Counted from the first letter of the stretch, positions 50,635 through 60,503 are shown. The stretch is DNA of 64,000 nucleotides from CAWVWD01 sp965662365 (GCA_965662365.1 CBFIHR010000010.1:1-64000), one strand, 5' to 3'. The notes: generated from the sequence alone by a model not told the origin. A program made the numbers and translations.

Positions 50635-51882
50635 CTATTTTATGATTAATTCTTGACCAACATTCAAGGTATTATTCTCTAAATTATTCGACTTTTTAAT
50701 TTTCTCAATCGGTACGCCATATTTACGAGCAATGCTGTAAAGCGTTTCTCCTTTTTGCACAATGTGCGTTATTTTTTGTGCAGAAGGTGGGACGATTTCG
50801 TCCAAATAGCCATCATTATCATTCGGTTGATTATCCGTTTTTGGTTCATCTTTTTTTGGTGTTGTCCCAGGAGGCAGGGTTTTGACGCCTTTAAAATTCC
50901 AGCCTTTTAGATTTAATTGTGCTCCAGGTGCCGGTTCTGTATTTGGTTTTATTCGATTTCGCCAATGCAGCCATTGAGTTTTGATACCATATTTTTGACT
51001 GATATCGTATATAGATTCGCCTTTTTGAACACGATGAATCTTCGTATTACCCTTGTATTTGGTACGTTTACTCTGCAAGAAAACCCGTTCGTTTTTTTCA
51101 AAAATCTTAATGCCGTCAATCTCATTATATTTTATAATTAACCTTGTAGGTATATTGAATTTTAAACTGATATCGGAAGGCGTTTCTCCTTCTTTGGCAA
51201 ATACAGATTTAAGATTATTAAACGTTGTGATTTTTGTATATTTTCGATTCGCCAATTCATCACGTTGTTGAGGATAATTCTCTACAAACGAAGGGTCTAA
51301 ATCAGCCAACGTCAACTTGTCATATTGATCCAAATTATTATTTTTAATAACAGAAAGTAACAAATCTGGATAACGAGGATTCGTAGCATAACCGGCATCT
51401 TTTAAGCCATAAGCCCAACTTTTATAATCGGTAGAACTAAACTCGAAAAGCGGTCCATAGCGAAAGGCTTTTTTGGGGTCTGCCAAAAACTCAGTATGTG
51501 CAATGAAGGATTCTTCGGGCGAATCAAAAACCCGAAAACACGATTTAATCAAGTTTCCTGAAGCATCTTTATCATCATCTTTCAGATAATATCCGTCACC
51601 TATCCAGTCACTTCCACATTTGATACCGAAGTGATTATTAGCATTCGTGGCCAGTTCGCTCTTTCCTACTCCCGACTCTAATATAGCCTGTGCCAGCTTG
51701 ATACTTGCAGGAATTCCTGCACGTTCCATTTCTGCGATAGCAATAGGATAAAACCGTTCTATATACTGTCGATGTAGTTCTGTTTGAGCCTTACTAAGTA
51801 TCGGCATACTTAAAAGAAAGCAAATTAAAAGACGATTTTTAAATGTCACGGATTGATTTAGATAAGTCATAGGTGATTTCAT
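50635..51882 (-). CDS. LysM-containing glucosaminidase, copy B
   Basis: 415 residues; signal peptide ending 'ILSKAQ' near residue 33 (a second start at 51870 would shorten it by four). Domain order matches copy A: 'IPASIKLAQAILESGVGKSE' with 'NNHFGIKC', then LysM units 'VQKGESIYDISQKYGIKTQW' and 'VQKGETLYSIARKYGVPIEK' at the C-terminus. The relation to copy A indicates an old tandem duplication. It is transcribed first; the gap to copy A's start codon is 128 bases. Role in peptidoglycan remodelling or daughter-cell separation is inferred from family. Confidence 0.9.
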   Translation of the reverse strand: MKSPMTYLNQSVTFKNRLLICFLLSMPILSKAQTELHRQYIERFYPIAIAEMERAGIPASIKLAQAILESGVGKSELATNANNHFGIKCGSDWIGDGYYLKDDDKDASGNLIKSCFRVFDSPEESFIAHTEFLADPKKAFRYGPLFEFSSTDYKSWAYGLKDAGYATNPRYPDLLLSVIKNNNLDQYDKLTLADLDPSFVENYPQQRDELANRKYTKITTFNNLKSVFAKEGETPSDISLKFNIPTRLIIKYNEIDGIKIFEKNERVFLQSKRTKYKGNTKIHRVQKGESIYDISQKYGIKTQWLHWRNRIKPNTEPAPGAQLNLKGWNFKGVKTLPPGTTPKKDEPKTDNQPNDNDGYLDEIVPPSAQKITHIVQKGETLYSIARKYGVPIEKIKKSNNLENNTLNVGQELIIK

Positions 51883-52374
51883 TATAAGCTCTAAATTGAA
51901 AGTTTTCTATTAATGCAATAATCTGGTGTACGGTCTTCCAGACAAATATGTTATCAAAGAGCGAACACTTTTGAAAATTATACTATTGATATGACAATAG
52001 TAGATGGTAGGTGATTCGAAATTCTCTGTTTTACAAAATGTACAGTACATAAGCGTTATTCTTAGGTTTCGACACAAAATTACCACTATTTTTAATAACA
52101 ATATAAAGGACGTTTTTATAAAAATACGCTTTTGCACCTTCCTTTGTTTCTTAACAGGAAAGATTCAATTTCGGAAAATTGATTGATAATGATTTATGAA
52201 AAACAATTCGGACACGAAAGGAATAATTGTAGATATTTTGCTATAAAATCATAACTATCTGATCAATTTTTGTACGACCTATAAATTTTCCCTAAAATTG
52301 TTCGACTTTTTATAAAATTTAGTGTTAGCTATAAAATACCTCAAATTTAACACTTTACACTTCAATAAAATGCT
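51883..52374. other. Divergent intergenic region, 492 bases
   Basis: It separates the glucosaminidase genes from the symporter unit. TAATTTTG on the reverse strand (52075-52082) with TTG 16 bases upstream may be the glucosaminidase promoter. No protein or RNA gene is convincing. Confidence 0.35.
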
Positions 52375-52491
52375 ATGGAAGACGAAAAACCTCCAATTCT
52401 GGGTAGCTGGAAACGCCTATATATGTTTGTGCTCATCTTGCACACGATTTTGATAATTCTATTCTACTTATTCACCATTAAACATCAATAA
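52375..52491 (+). CDS. 38-residue membrane microprotein coupled to the symporter
   Basis: A short frame 'MEDEKPPILGSWKRLYMFVL' then 'ILHTILIILFYLFTIKHQ': acidic head, Gly-Ser-Trp, and one membrane helix of about 20 residues. Its stop overlaps the symporter start in TAATG, so translation of the two is coupled. Similar tiny single-helix proteins precede sodium:solute symporter genes in other Bacteroidota, as I recall; some SLC5-type carriers elsewhere have small accessory subunits. A role as symporter subunit is inference. Confidence 0.7.
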   Translation: MEDEKPPILGSWKRLYMFVLILHTILIILFYLFTIKHQ

Positions 52492-54197
52492 TGAATACAC
52501 TTGATTGGATTGTACTTTGTGCTACTATGTTAGGTATTGTACTGTATGGCGTTTGGAAAACTCGTGGAAAAACCGATGTTGAATCGTATTTGTTAGGCGA
52601 TAGACAACAAAAATGGTGGACTATCGGCTTGTCGATTATGGCGACGCAAGCCAGTGCGATTACTTTTTTATCAACGCCAGGACAAGCCTTTGATGATGGA
52701 ATGCGTTTCGCACAGTTTTATTTTGGTTTGCCGATAGCGATGGTCATTTTAGCTATCTTCGTCTTGCCTCGATTTTACAAACTTAAAGTTTATACGGCTT
52801 ACGAATATTTAGAAACCCGTTTTGATGTTCGGGCAAGGACACTGACGGCCGTTTTCTTTTTGCTATCACGAGGTTTGGCCGCAGGTTTGACGATTTTTGC
52901 ACCAGCGATTATTCTTAATAAAATATTAGGTTGGGATTTAAGTTATACGATTTTAATTATTGGGATTGTCGTCACTTTTTACACCGTCATGGGCGGAACG
53001 GATGCCGTTAGCCAAACTCAAAAACAACAGATGATTATCATTTTGGGCGGAATGTTCGTCGCCTTTTTGGTTTTGATTAATCAATTGCCAGAAGCCGTTA
53101 GTTTCGGTGATGCGGTGAATGTCGCCGGTAAAATGGGTAAATTAGAAGTTGTTGATTTGGAGTTTGACCTCTCGAATCGCTACAATATTTGGTCGGCATT
53201 ATTCGGTGGGACTTTTCTATTTTTATCTTATTTTGGAACAGATCAGTCGCAAGTTCAGCGGTATCTTTCAGGGAAAACTTTGACGGAAAGTCGTTTAGGA
53301 TTGTTGTTTAATGGTATTTTTAAAGTGCCGATGCAGTTTTCAGTTTTGTTTATCGGTGCGATGTTGTTTGTTTTTTATCAATTCAATCAGCCGCCAGCGT
53401 TTTTTGATGCTGCCGCAAAAAGTAGTTTGATCGAAAGCGGCTATTCCGAACAAGTTGAAGCCTTAGAGAGTCGTCAAGGTGAAATATTTGAAGATAAAAA
53501 AGTAGCGGTTTTCAACTTAGTAGAAGTTATGAAAACAGGCAATGAGGCGGCAATCGAAACCGCCAAACAAGAAGTTAATACGCTCCAAAAAGTTTATAAA
53601 AAAAACAACGAGGCAGTCCAGACACTTATCAAAGAAGTTGATGATTCATCAAGAGAAGCCGATTTTGTATTTATTACTTTCGTGATGAATAATTTGCCGG
53701 CAGGTTTAGTCGGTTTGTTGTTAGCTGTCATTTTTTCGGCAGCAATGTCCTCGACAGCAGCTGAACTGAATGCCTTGTCAACAACGACAACAATAGATTT
53801 ATACAAACGCTCTTTTCGACCAAACGAACAAAGCGAACACTATTTCAATGCGTCCAAATGGTTCACGATACTTTGGGGCGGAATCGCTTTAGTTTTTGCG
53901 GCTTCGGTGTCCTTATTTGACAACTTGATTGAAGCTGTTAACATTATTGGTTCATTATTTTATGGAACAATTCTGGGCGTTTTTATCGTTGCCTTTTTCT
54001 TTAAAAAAATAGGTGGTCGAGCCGTATTTTATGCTGGTATTATTGGAGAAATTATTATCATCAGCACCTTTACATTGAATAGTTACGGCGTTATCAAGTT
54101 AGAATATTTATGGTTGAATTTAATCGGTTGTGTACTGGTCGTATTCTTTGCTTGGTTGATTCAAGCTATTATTGGTAAAGAAAAAAATCATTTGTAG
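52491..54197 (+). CDS. Sodium:solute symporter (SLC5 family)
   Basis: 568 residues with about 13 helices. 'SIMATQASAITFLSTPGQAF', 'FYTVMGGTDAVSQTQKQQMI', 'YFGTDQSQVQRYLSGKTLTE' and 'GLLLAVIFSAAMSSTAAELN' (sodium site) are family signatures. Between the later helices lies an insertion of about 85 charged residues (approximately 300-390, 'EQVEALESRQGEIFEDKKVA' onward) likely to form a coiled coil on one membrane face. Substrate is not predictable: sugars, amino acids, sialic acid and others are carried by relatives. The start ATG overlaps the stop of the 38-residue protein. Confidence 0.93.
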   Translation: MNTLDWIVLCATMLGIVLYGVWKTRGKTDVESYLLGDRQQKWWTIGLSIMATQASAITFLSTPGQAFDDGMRFAQFYFGLPIAMVILAIFVLPRFYKLKVYTAYEYLETRFDVRARTLTAVFFLLSRGLAAGLTIFAPAIILNKILGWDLSYTILIIGIVVTFYTVMGGTDAVSQTQKQQMIIILGGMFVAFLVLINQLPEAVSFGDAVNVAGKMGKLEVVDLEFDLSNRYNIWSALFGGTFLFLSYFGTDQSQVQRYLSGKTLTESRLGLLFNGIFKVPMQFSVLFIGAMLFVFYQFNQPPAFFDAAAKSSLIESGYSEQVEALESRQGEIFEDKKVAVFNLVEVMKTGNEAAIETAKQEVNTLQKVYKKNNEAVQTLIKEVDDSSREADFVFITFVMNNLPAGLVGLLLAVIFSAAMSSTAAELNALSTTTTIDLYKRSFRPNEQSEHYFNASKWFTILWGGIALVFAASVSLFDNLIEAVNIIGSLFYGTILGVFIVAFFFKKIGGRAVFYAGIIGEIIIISTFTLNSYGVIKLEYLWLNLIGCVLVVFFAWLIQAIIGKEKNHL

Positions 54198-54379
54198 ATA
54201 GAAAATTAAGCAAATTCGTCTTGTTTTGATTGTTGAAAAAGCCTGCACGAGCAAAAAAATGTTGGTGTTTATTCAAAATGATAAATAAATTCAGATTTAA
54301 AAAACAGTCAGAACAATCAATTATCTTTGATATTAGATAGAAGTTTGCCACAAAAAAGCTCCATGAAAAAATTTAACTA

Positions 54380-54396
54380 TCCCGAGGTTTTGGGAC
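54380..54396. repeat. Palindromic repeat, copy 6
   Basis: TCCCGAGGTTTTGGGACA; its reverse complement TGTCCCAAAACCTCGGGA matches the copy at 9193 in 14 of 16 core bases. It lies 52 bases before the LpxD-like start. Confidence 0.5.
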
Positions 54397-54448
54397 AAGT
54401 TGTGATGTAAATAATAGCACATTTTACATAAAACAAAAATATAAGACA

Positions 54449-55378
54449 TTGAAAATACCAGCAATTGCAGTCACGGATATCGCCGAAATTATCGGTGCAA
54501 AACTCATCGGAAATACCGACTTAATCGCTACTGGCTTGAACGAAATTCATAAAGTCACGGAAGGCGATATTACCTTTGTTGATGTTGAAAAATATTATAA
54601 AAAATCGCTCAATTCTGATGCGACGATCATTATTATTAATAAAGAAACGGAAGTACCAGAAGGCAAAGCCTTGTTAATTTGTGACGACCCGTTTACGGCC
54701 TATAATAATTTGGCGTTGCGTTATCGGCCGCAATATCGCATTACGAAACCGATTGCGGATAGTGCGATTATTGGTGAGAATTGTTTTTTTGAACCGAATG
54801 TGATGATTGGCGAAGAAGTTGAGATTGGTAAAAACTGTTACATTCATGCGAATGTTGTGATTTATAACAATGTCAAAATCGGTGATAATGTCGAAATTCA
54901 TGCAGGAACGGTTATCGGTGGCCCTGCTTTTTATTACAAAGGTCGTCCCGATGGTTTTGAAAAATGGCATTCGTGCGGACAAGTGATTATTGAAGATAAT
55001 GTAGAAATTGGCCCGAATTGTACGATTGATAAGGGTGTTTCGGGAAATACGGTGATTGGAGAAGGAACAAAACTGGATAACTTGGTGCATATTGCTCATG
55101 GTGTGGAAATTGGAAAACGCTGTATTATTGCGTCACAAGTTGGTATCGCTGGAAAGACAATTGTCGAAGATAATGTGACGATTTATGGTCAAGCAGGTTT
55201 GTCAAAATCGTTGCGGATAGGCGAGAAGGCCATTATTTCGGCACAAGCTGGGGTTTCTAAATCATTGGAAGGTGGCAAGTTGTACTTCGGTTCTCCTGCT
55301 GAGGAAGCACGAACGAAATGGCGAGAGTTGGCGGCTTTGAGGCAGTTGCCTGCTATTTTGCGTAAGCTAAAAAAATAA
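54449..55378 (+). CDS. lpxD: LpxD-like acyltransferase (UDP-3-O-acylglucosamine N-acyltransferase)
   Basis: 309 residues from a TTG at 54449; no ATG fits in frame before the conserved N-terminal domain ('VTDIAEIIGAKLIG', 'LNEIHKVTEGDITFVDVEKY'). The rest is a left-handed beta-helix of hexapeptide repeats with 'HAGTVIGGPAFYYKGRPDGF' and 'NLVHIAHGVEIGKRCIIASQ', whose histidine matches the catalytic base of LpxD. It would add a hydroxyacyl chain in lipid A synthesis, but lacks part of the C-terminal helix of standard LpxD (about 340 residues) and stands apart from lpxC/fabZ, so it may be a second, specialised copy. Confidence 0.78.
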   Translation: MKIPAIAVTDIAEIIGAKLIGNTDLIATGLNEIHKVTEGDITFVDVEKYYKKSLNSDATIIIINKETEVPEGKALLICDDPFTAYNNLALRYRPQYRITKPIADSAIIGENCFFEPNVMIGEEVEIGKNCYIHANVVIYNNVKIGDNVEIHAGTVIGGPAFYYKGRPDGFEKWHSCGQVIIEDNVEIGPNCTIDKGVSGNTVIGEGTKLDNLVHIAHGVEIGKRCIIASQVGIAGKTIVEDNVTIYGQAGLSKSLRIGEKAIISAQAGVSKSLEGGKLYFGSPAEEARTKWRELAALRQLPAILRKLKK

Positions 55379-55727
55379 GGTATAATTCTGAAGATTTCAA
55401 AGCGATGTGATGATTGGATAGAAAAAGGAACGACGATATCTGGCGAGAATAGTAAAGTAAATAGCTTTAAAAAACGATTCGAAAATTTGTCTACTACTGG
55501 AATCGAACCAAAATCACAGGAGAACTTAGTTGAAGATGCTTTAGAAGTATTGAAACAAATTTAAAAAGATAGAAAAGGCAAGATTTGACACGAATCTCAT
55601 AGAAAGCCTTTGCAAATTTGTTACATTCGTTTTCAGATATTTTAATATTGAATATATTAGAAGTGCCCGAACCTATCGAATTATCAAAATAATTAAATTA
55701 AATACTACTTAAATAAAGTCCAGAAAT
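55379..55727. other. Intergenic region with a startless open frame
   Basis: In the frame directly after the lpxD stop, 55379-55564 is open and protein-like ('RCDDWIEKGTTISGE', 'ENLVEDALEVLKQI') but has no ATG, GTG or TTG at a sensible place. It may be the tail of a broken gene. The remaining 160 bases precede the metalloprotease and show nothing clear. Confidence 0.3.
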
Positions 55728-58235
55728 ATGAAAAATTATCTTAGAGTAGTGCTGTTACTACTTTGTATTCCTTTCATTAGTAATGATGCTGACGCACAGA
55801 TCTTTGGTAAGAAGAAAAAAAAGGAAGCTACAAAACCAGCTGCTCCAGCTAAAAAAGGGCCGAAAGGCAAAATTAAAGATTATAAAGACGTTATTACCGA
55901 AAAAGCAAAGTCAGATGAAGGTCTATTCACTGTGCATACGGTAGAGGATAAATATTATTTTGAGATTCCGGTAGATATTTTAGAGCGTGAGGTATTGGTT
56001 GTGAGTAGAATCGCAGGTACGGTAAAAGGCTTAAATTTTGGTGGTGCTGGTATGAAATCTCGTCCACAGCAAGTGATTCGTTGGCAAAAAGTCGGTGATC
56101 AAATTTTATTGCGTTCGGTTTCGTATTCAAGCGTAGCGAGTTACGAAGAGCCAATTTACAAATCTGTAAAATCAAACAATACAGAGCCGATTATTATGGT
56201 TTTTGATATTAAGGCGATTAAGAAAGATACTTCTAAAACTGAACAAGGTTATGTGATTGATGTCAAACCTTTGTTTACGACGGATGTCGATATGATCGGT
56301 GCTTTGTCTACTGGTCAAAAACGTAGTTTTGGTATTACTCGCTTGGATAGTAAGCGTAGTATGATTTCGAGTATGAAAGCATTTCCCGAAAATGTTGAAA
56401 TTCGTCATATCTTGACTTATGATGGTTCAAAATTACCAGCAAACTTTTTGACGAATACTTTGACTTTAGAAATGAATCAGTCGTTTGTATTGTTGCCCGA
56501 AGAGCCAATGAAACCTCGTTTGTATGATAATCGGGTAGGTTATTTTTCTGTTTCTACGACGGATTATAGTTCGACTTTGCAAAGAGCAGCGACTGTTCGG
56601 ATGATTACAAAATGGCGTTTGGAGCCTAAAGACCCAGAGGCGTATGCAAAAGGGGAATTAGTAGAGCCGGTAAAGCAAATTATTTATTATATCGATCCTG
56701 CAACCCCAAAACAGTGGGTGCCGTTTTTGAAAAAGGGAATCGAGGACTGGCAACCAGCATTCGAAGCCGCAGGTTTTAAAAATGCTATTATTGCTAAAGA
56801 AGCGCCGACAAAAGAGGAAGATCCGGATTGGAGTCCAGAGGACGTGCGTTATTCCGTTATTCGCTACATTTCGACAGATATTCAAAATGCACAAGGGCCA
56901 CACGTCCACGATCCTCGCACAGGTGAGATTTTGGAATCTGATATTTTATGGTATCATAATGTAATGAATTTGTTACGCAACTGGTATTTTACACAAACTG
57001 CAGCGATTAATACAGCTGCTCAAAAGGCAAATTTCCGTGATGAGGTCATGGGGGAATTGATTCGTTTTGTTTGTGCTCACGAAGTCGGACACACTTTAGG
57101 TTTGCCTCATAATATGGGATCCAGTGCAGCTTTTCCGGTTGATTCGTTGCGTTCTGCTTCGTTTACACAACGAATGGGAACGGCTCCGTCAATTATGGAT
57201 TATGCGCGTTTTAACTATGTGGCTCAGCCAGAAGATGGCGATGTTCGCTTGATGCCGATGGTCGGGGTGTATGATAAATGGTCAATCAAATGGGGTTATG
57301 CACATTTGGATAATGAAACAGCTGCAGAAGATGCTGCCGAATTGAATAAATGGGTTGTTGAGAAAAATGGTGACTGGATGTATCGTTACGGCATGCAACG
57401 AAGTAACCCGTTTGATCCTTCTGCACAAACGGAAGACTTGGGAGATGATGCAATGAAGGCCAGTGCTTATGGTATCGAAAACCTTAAACGTATTTTGCCT
57501 CAAATTGAAACTTGGATCGAAGAAGATGGTAAAAATTATGACGATGCGAAAGAGTTGTATGGTCAAGTAATGACACAATTTGGTCGTTATATGCGTCATG
57601 TTCGCACGAATATTGGTGGCGTTTATGAAGAGCCAAAATCAATGGAACAGGAAGGAGCCGTTTATACACATATTCCAGAGGAGAAACAACGTCGTGCGGT
57701 GATGTTTTTGCATAATCAATTGTTTGAAACGCCAGATTGGATGATTCGAGAAGAACAAGCAGCGAAGTTTCAGCACGCAGGTTTAGTGAATCAAGTGCGA
57801 AGTTTACAGGCAAGTACGTTGAATCAAATCTATGATTTTAGCCGCTTACAGCGAATGATTGAGAATGAAGCGATGAATGGAAATAGTGCTTATACGGTAT
57901 TGGAATTGTTTGATGATATGAGAAATGGTATTTTTTCAGAATTACAATCTGGTCAAAAAATTGATGTTTATCGTCGTAATTTACAGCGGGCGTATATTGA
58001 GCGTTTGGAGTATTTGATGACGGCAGAACAACCAAGATTTTCAACACAATTTGCGGATTTTATTGGTGTCACAAATGTGGACGTCAGTCAATCAGATATT
58101 CGTGCGGTCGCAAGAGGGGAACTGAAACGAATCAAGTCTATGGCTCAATCTGCAAAAGGTGGCGATACAATGTCGCAATATCATTTAGAAGATTTGGTAG
58201 CGAGAGTTGATATGATTTTCGAAGGGAAAAAATAA
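55728..58235 (+). CDS. Zinc-dependent metalloprotease, DUF5117/DUF5118 family
   Basis: 835 residues; signal peptide ending 'NDADAQ' near residue 24, then a Lys/Pro/Ala linker. The DUF5118/DUF5117 regions follow ('ITEKAKSDEGLFTVHTVEDK', 'ILEREVLVVSRIAGTVKGLN'), and the metzincin-like zinc site H451-E-V-G-H-T-L-G-L-P-H461 with the Met-turn 'SIMDYARFNY'. C-terminal domain is helical. The family is abundant in Bacteroidota and exported; substrates are little known. It is monocistronic with a terminator at 58274. Confidence 0.9.
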   Translation: MKNYLRVVLLLLCIPFISNDADAQIFGKKKKKEATKPAAPAKKGPKGKIKDYKDVITEKAKSDEGLFTVHTVEDKYYFEIPVDILEREVLVVSRIAGTVKGLNFGGAGMKSRPQQVIRWQKVGDQILLRSVSYSSVASYEEPIYKSVKSNNTEPIIMVFDIKAIKKDTSKTEQGYVIDVKPLFTTDVDMIGALSTGQKRSFGITRLDSKRSMISSMKAFPENVEIRHILTYDGSKLPANFLTNTLTLEMNQSFVLLPEEPMKPRLYDNRVGYFSVSTTDYSSTLQRAATVRMITKWRLEPKDPEAYAKGELVEPVKQIIYYIDPATPKQWVPFLKKGIEDWQPAFEAAGFKNAIIAKEAPTKEEDPDWSPEDVRYSVIRYISTDIQNAQGPHVHDPRTGEILESDILWYHNVMNLLRNWYFTQTAAINTAAQKANFRDEVMGELIRFVCAHEVGHTLGLPHNMGSSAAFPVDSLRSASFTQRMGTAPSIMDYARFNYVAQPEDGDVRLMPMVGVYDKWSIKWGYAHLDNETAAEDAAELNKWVVEKNGDWMYRYGMQRSNPFDPSAQTEDLGDDAMKASAYGIENLKRILPQIETWIEEDGKNYDDAKELYGQVMTQFGRYMRHVRTNIGGVYEEPKSMEQEGAVYTHIPEEKQRRAVMFLHNQLFETPDWMIREEQAAKFQHAGLVNQVRSLQASTLNQIYDFSRLQRMIENEAMNGNSAYTVLELFDDMRNGIFSELQSGQKIDVYRRNLQRAYIERLEYLMTAEQPRFSTQFADFIGVTNVDVSQSDIRAVARGELKRIKSMAQSAKGGDTMSQYHLEDLVARVDMIFEGKK

Positions 58236-58273
58236 GGGTCGCTCGTTCTTCGATGGACGGCAGACGGTTAACG

Positions 58274-58313
58274 AAAACCGCTTTTTAGATGAAAATCTGA
58301 AAAGCGGTTTTTT
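58274..58313 (+). terminator. Terminator after the metalloprotease gene
   Basis: AAACCGCTTTT / AAAAGCGGTTTTTT around a 14-base loop. The gap 58236-58583 (348 bases) is occupied by this and two more hairpins, at 58354 and 58461. Confidence 0.85.
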
Positions 58314-58353
58314 AGTTTTTGTTGATTACTAAGGCTCGTTGACCTAATAAAAA

Positions 58354-58384
58354 GACACTTATCAATTTTAACTTGGTAAGTGTC
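58354..58384. terminator. Hairpin in the convergent gap
   Basis: GACACTTA / TAAGTGTC plus CAA/TTG inner pairs; flanked by A and T runs. Probably a second terminator. Confidence 0.6.
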
Positions 58385-58456
58385 AAAAATTATAAAACAA
58401 AACCCGATTTTAATATTTTTAATTTATTTGTACCATGTAGTTAATTAATAACCATA

Positions 58457-58484
58457 CAAAAAAGCTCACCTCTCGATGAGCTTT
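58457..58484 (-). terminator. Terminator for the prpE transcript
   Basis: On the reverse strand AAAGCTCA / TGAGCTTTTTT with an eight-base loop, about 100 bases past the prpE stop. Confidence 0.75.
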
Positions 58485-58554
58485 AATTTTGTAAATACAA
58501 CTATGGAATGAATGTTAACTGTTATGAATTTTTACATTTTGATTTTGAATGTTA

Positions 58555-58575
58555 TTCAATATTTGAATATTCAAA
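58555..58575. repeat. 21-base exact repeat containing TTTGAATATTCAAA
   Basis: Identical to 2073-2093 and centred on the same 14-base palindrome. It lies eight bases beyond the prpE stop codon. Confidence 0.6.
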
Positions 58576-58583
58576 CAAAATAT

Positions 58584-60479
58584 TTAAAATGCTTGACCAA
58601 TATTTTCTGCCTTCATTTTTCCTTTAATATCTTCTAAAACAGACATATCTTCAATCGTAGAAGGTGGCGAAAACTTCTTACCATCAGCAATATATCGCAT
58701 AATTTTACGGAGAATTTTGCCTGAACGAGTTTTTGGCAAACGGTCAACAACTGTTGCACGTTTGAAATAAGCAACTGGCCCAACTGTTTGACGAACCATC
58801 TGAATCAATTCGGCTTCTAAAGTAGCCGGAGAAATATTAACGCCTTGTTTCAAAACGACAAAACCAACAGGAATCTGTCCACGTAACTCTTCCTCAATTC
58901 CGATGACACAACACTCTGCAACTGCTTCATGACTGGCAACGACCTCTTCCATCTCTGCAGTCGATAAGCGATGTCCGGCGACATTGATAATATCGTCAAT
59001 TCGACCAGTGATAAAGACATAACCGTCTTCGTCAATATAGCCACCGTCACCCGAAAAATAATACCCTTCGTGTTTGGACAAATAGGATTTTTGGAAACGC
59101 TCGTCATCATTCCAAAGGGTCGGCAAACAACCAGGAGGCAACGGTAGTTTTACCATCACCGAACCTTCTTCGTTTGCCTCCAGTTGACTGCCATCTGCTC
59201 CTAAAATTTGAATATCGTATCCAGGAACAGGCTTAGTCGCAGAACCAGGTTTTGTTTCGTGCAATTCAAATCCTGCCATATTGGCCAACATTGGCCATCC
59301 TGATTCGGTTTGCCACCAGTGATCAATCACAGGGACACCAACTAAATTTTTTAACCAATTGTATGTCGCAACATCGCAACGTTCACCGGCTAAGAATAAA
59401 TATTTTAAAGAGGTTGTATCGTAATCATTGAATAATTTTCCCTCTGAATCTTCTTTTTTAATTGCACGAAAAGCAGTCGGAGCGGTAAATAAAACCTTGA
59501 CGTTGTGATTTTCAATTACTCGCCAAAATGTACCTGCATCTGGTGTTCTTACTGGTTTTCCTTCAAATAAAATTGTTGTACAACCGTGAATCAATGGAGC
59601 ATAAACAATATAAGAATGCCCAACGACCCAGCCAACATCAGAAGCTGCCCAGTACACATCGCCAGAATCGACCCCGTAAACGTGCTGCATACTATATTTT
59701 AACGCAACGGCATGTCCGCCATTGTCTCGAACAATACCTTTCGGAACACCGGTTGTCCCTGAAGTGTAAAGAATATATAAAGGATCCGTAGCATCCATGA
59801 CTGCACAAGGTTGAGGCGTTGCTTTTGCTACCAGTTCCTCCCAATCATGATCACGCCCTTCTTGCATTTCTGCTTTCACAAAATCACGTTGGAAAACTAC
59901 AACCGCCGAAGGTTTGTGTGTTGCTTCTGCAATTCCTTTATCAATAGTTGGCTTATAAGCAATAACTTTTTTGACCTCTAAACCGCCACTTGCTGCCAAA
60001 ATAACTTTAGGTTTTGCATCGTCAATACGAATCGCTAACTCGTGTGGTGCGAATCCTCCAAAAACAACAGAATGTACCGCACCAATTCTCGCACAGGCTA
60101 ACATTGCAATCGCTACACGAGGAATCATCGGCATATAAATGACCACTCTATCACCTTTCTCAACACCCAAACCCGTCAAAACACCCGCGAACTTCGCTAC
60201 TTCGTCTCGAAGTTCGCTGTAAGTGTATTTTATAATAGTATTCGTAACAGGCGAATCGTAAATGATTGCTGTTTGATTACCTCGACCATTTTCAATATGA
60301 TAATCTAATGCAAGATAGGCTGTGTTTAGCTTTCCTCCCTTAAACCAACGATAGAAGCCATTTTCATCTGTAGAAAGTGCTTTTGTTGGCGCTTCGTACC
60401 AACCTAAGTTATTGGCTTGTTCCAACCAAAATTCCTCTGGTTGGCCGATGCTTTTTTGATATTCCTGTTGATAAGTCAT
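58584..60479 (-). CDS. prpE: Propionyl-CoA synthetase (acyl-CoA synthetase PrpE)
   Basis: 631 residues of the acetyl/propionyl-CoA synthetase group. 'VVFGGFAPHELAIRIDDAKP' and 'VILAASGGLEVKKVIAYKPT' are PrpE-type sequences; the AMP-binding 'ILYTSGTTGVPKGIVRDNGG' and C-terminal 'LPKTRSGKILRKIMRYIADG' with the acylatable lysine are universal to the family. It forms propionyl-CoA from propionate, ATP and CoA through an acyl-adenylate. It lies 270 bases downstream of acs on the same strand; the spacer carries a strong hairpin near its start codon. Specificity for propionate over acetate is inferred from motif similarity. Confidence 0.88.
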   Translation of the reverse strand: MTYQQEYQKSIGQPEEFWLEQANNLGWYEAPTKALSTDENGFYRWFKGGKLNTAYLALDYHIENGRGNQTAIIYDSPVTNTIIKYTYSELRDEVAKFAGVLTGLGVEKGDRVVIYMPMIPRVAIAMLACARIGAVHSVVFGGFAPHELAIRIDDAKPKVILAASGGLEVKKVIAYKPTIDKGIAEATHKPSAVVVFQRDFVKAEMQEGRDHDWEELVAKATPQPCAVMDATDPLYILYTSGTTGVPKGIVRDNGGHAVALKYSMQHVYGVDSGDVYWAASDVGWVVGHSYIVYAPLIHGCTTILFEGKPVRTPDAGTFWRVIENHNVKVLFTAPTAFRAIKKEDSEGKLFNDYDTTSLKYLFLAGERCDVATYNWLKNLVGVPVIDHWWQTESGWPMLANMAGFELHETKPGSATKPVPGYDIQILGADGSQLEANEEGSVMVKLPLPPGCLPTLWNDDERFQKSYLSKHEGYYFSGDGGYIDEDGYVFITGRIDDIINVAGHRLSTAEMEEVVASHEAVAECCVIGIEEELRGQIPVGFVVLKQGVNISPATLEAELIQMVRQTVGPVAYFKRATVVDRLPKTRSGKILRKIMRYIADGKKFSPPSTIEDMSVLEDIKGKMKAENIGQAF

Positions 60480-60503
60480 TTTCTGGCTTTATCATGAATA
60501 CTT

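Noticed and set aside
55495..55515. GGTTCGATTCC on the reverse strand, like a tRNA T-loop or att site
   Set aside because: Only two or three stem pairs form and there is no tRNA body; it is inside the startless open frame.
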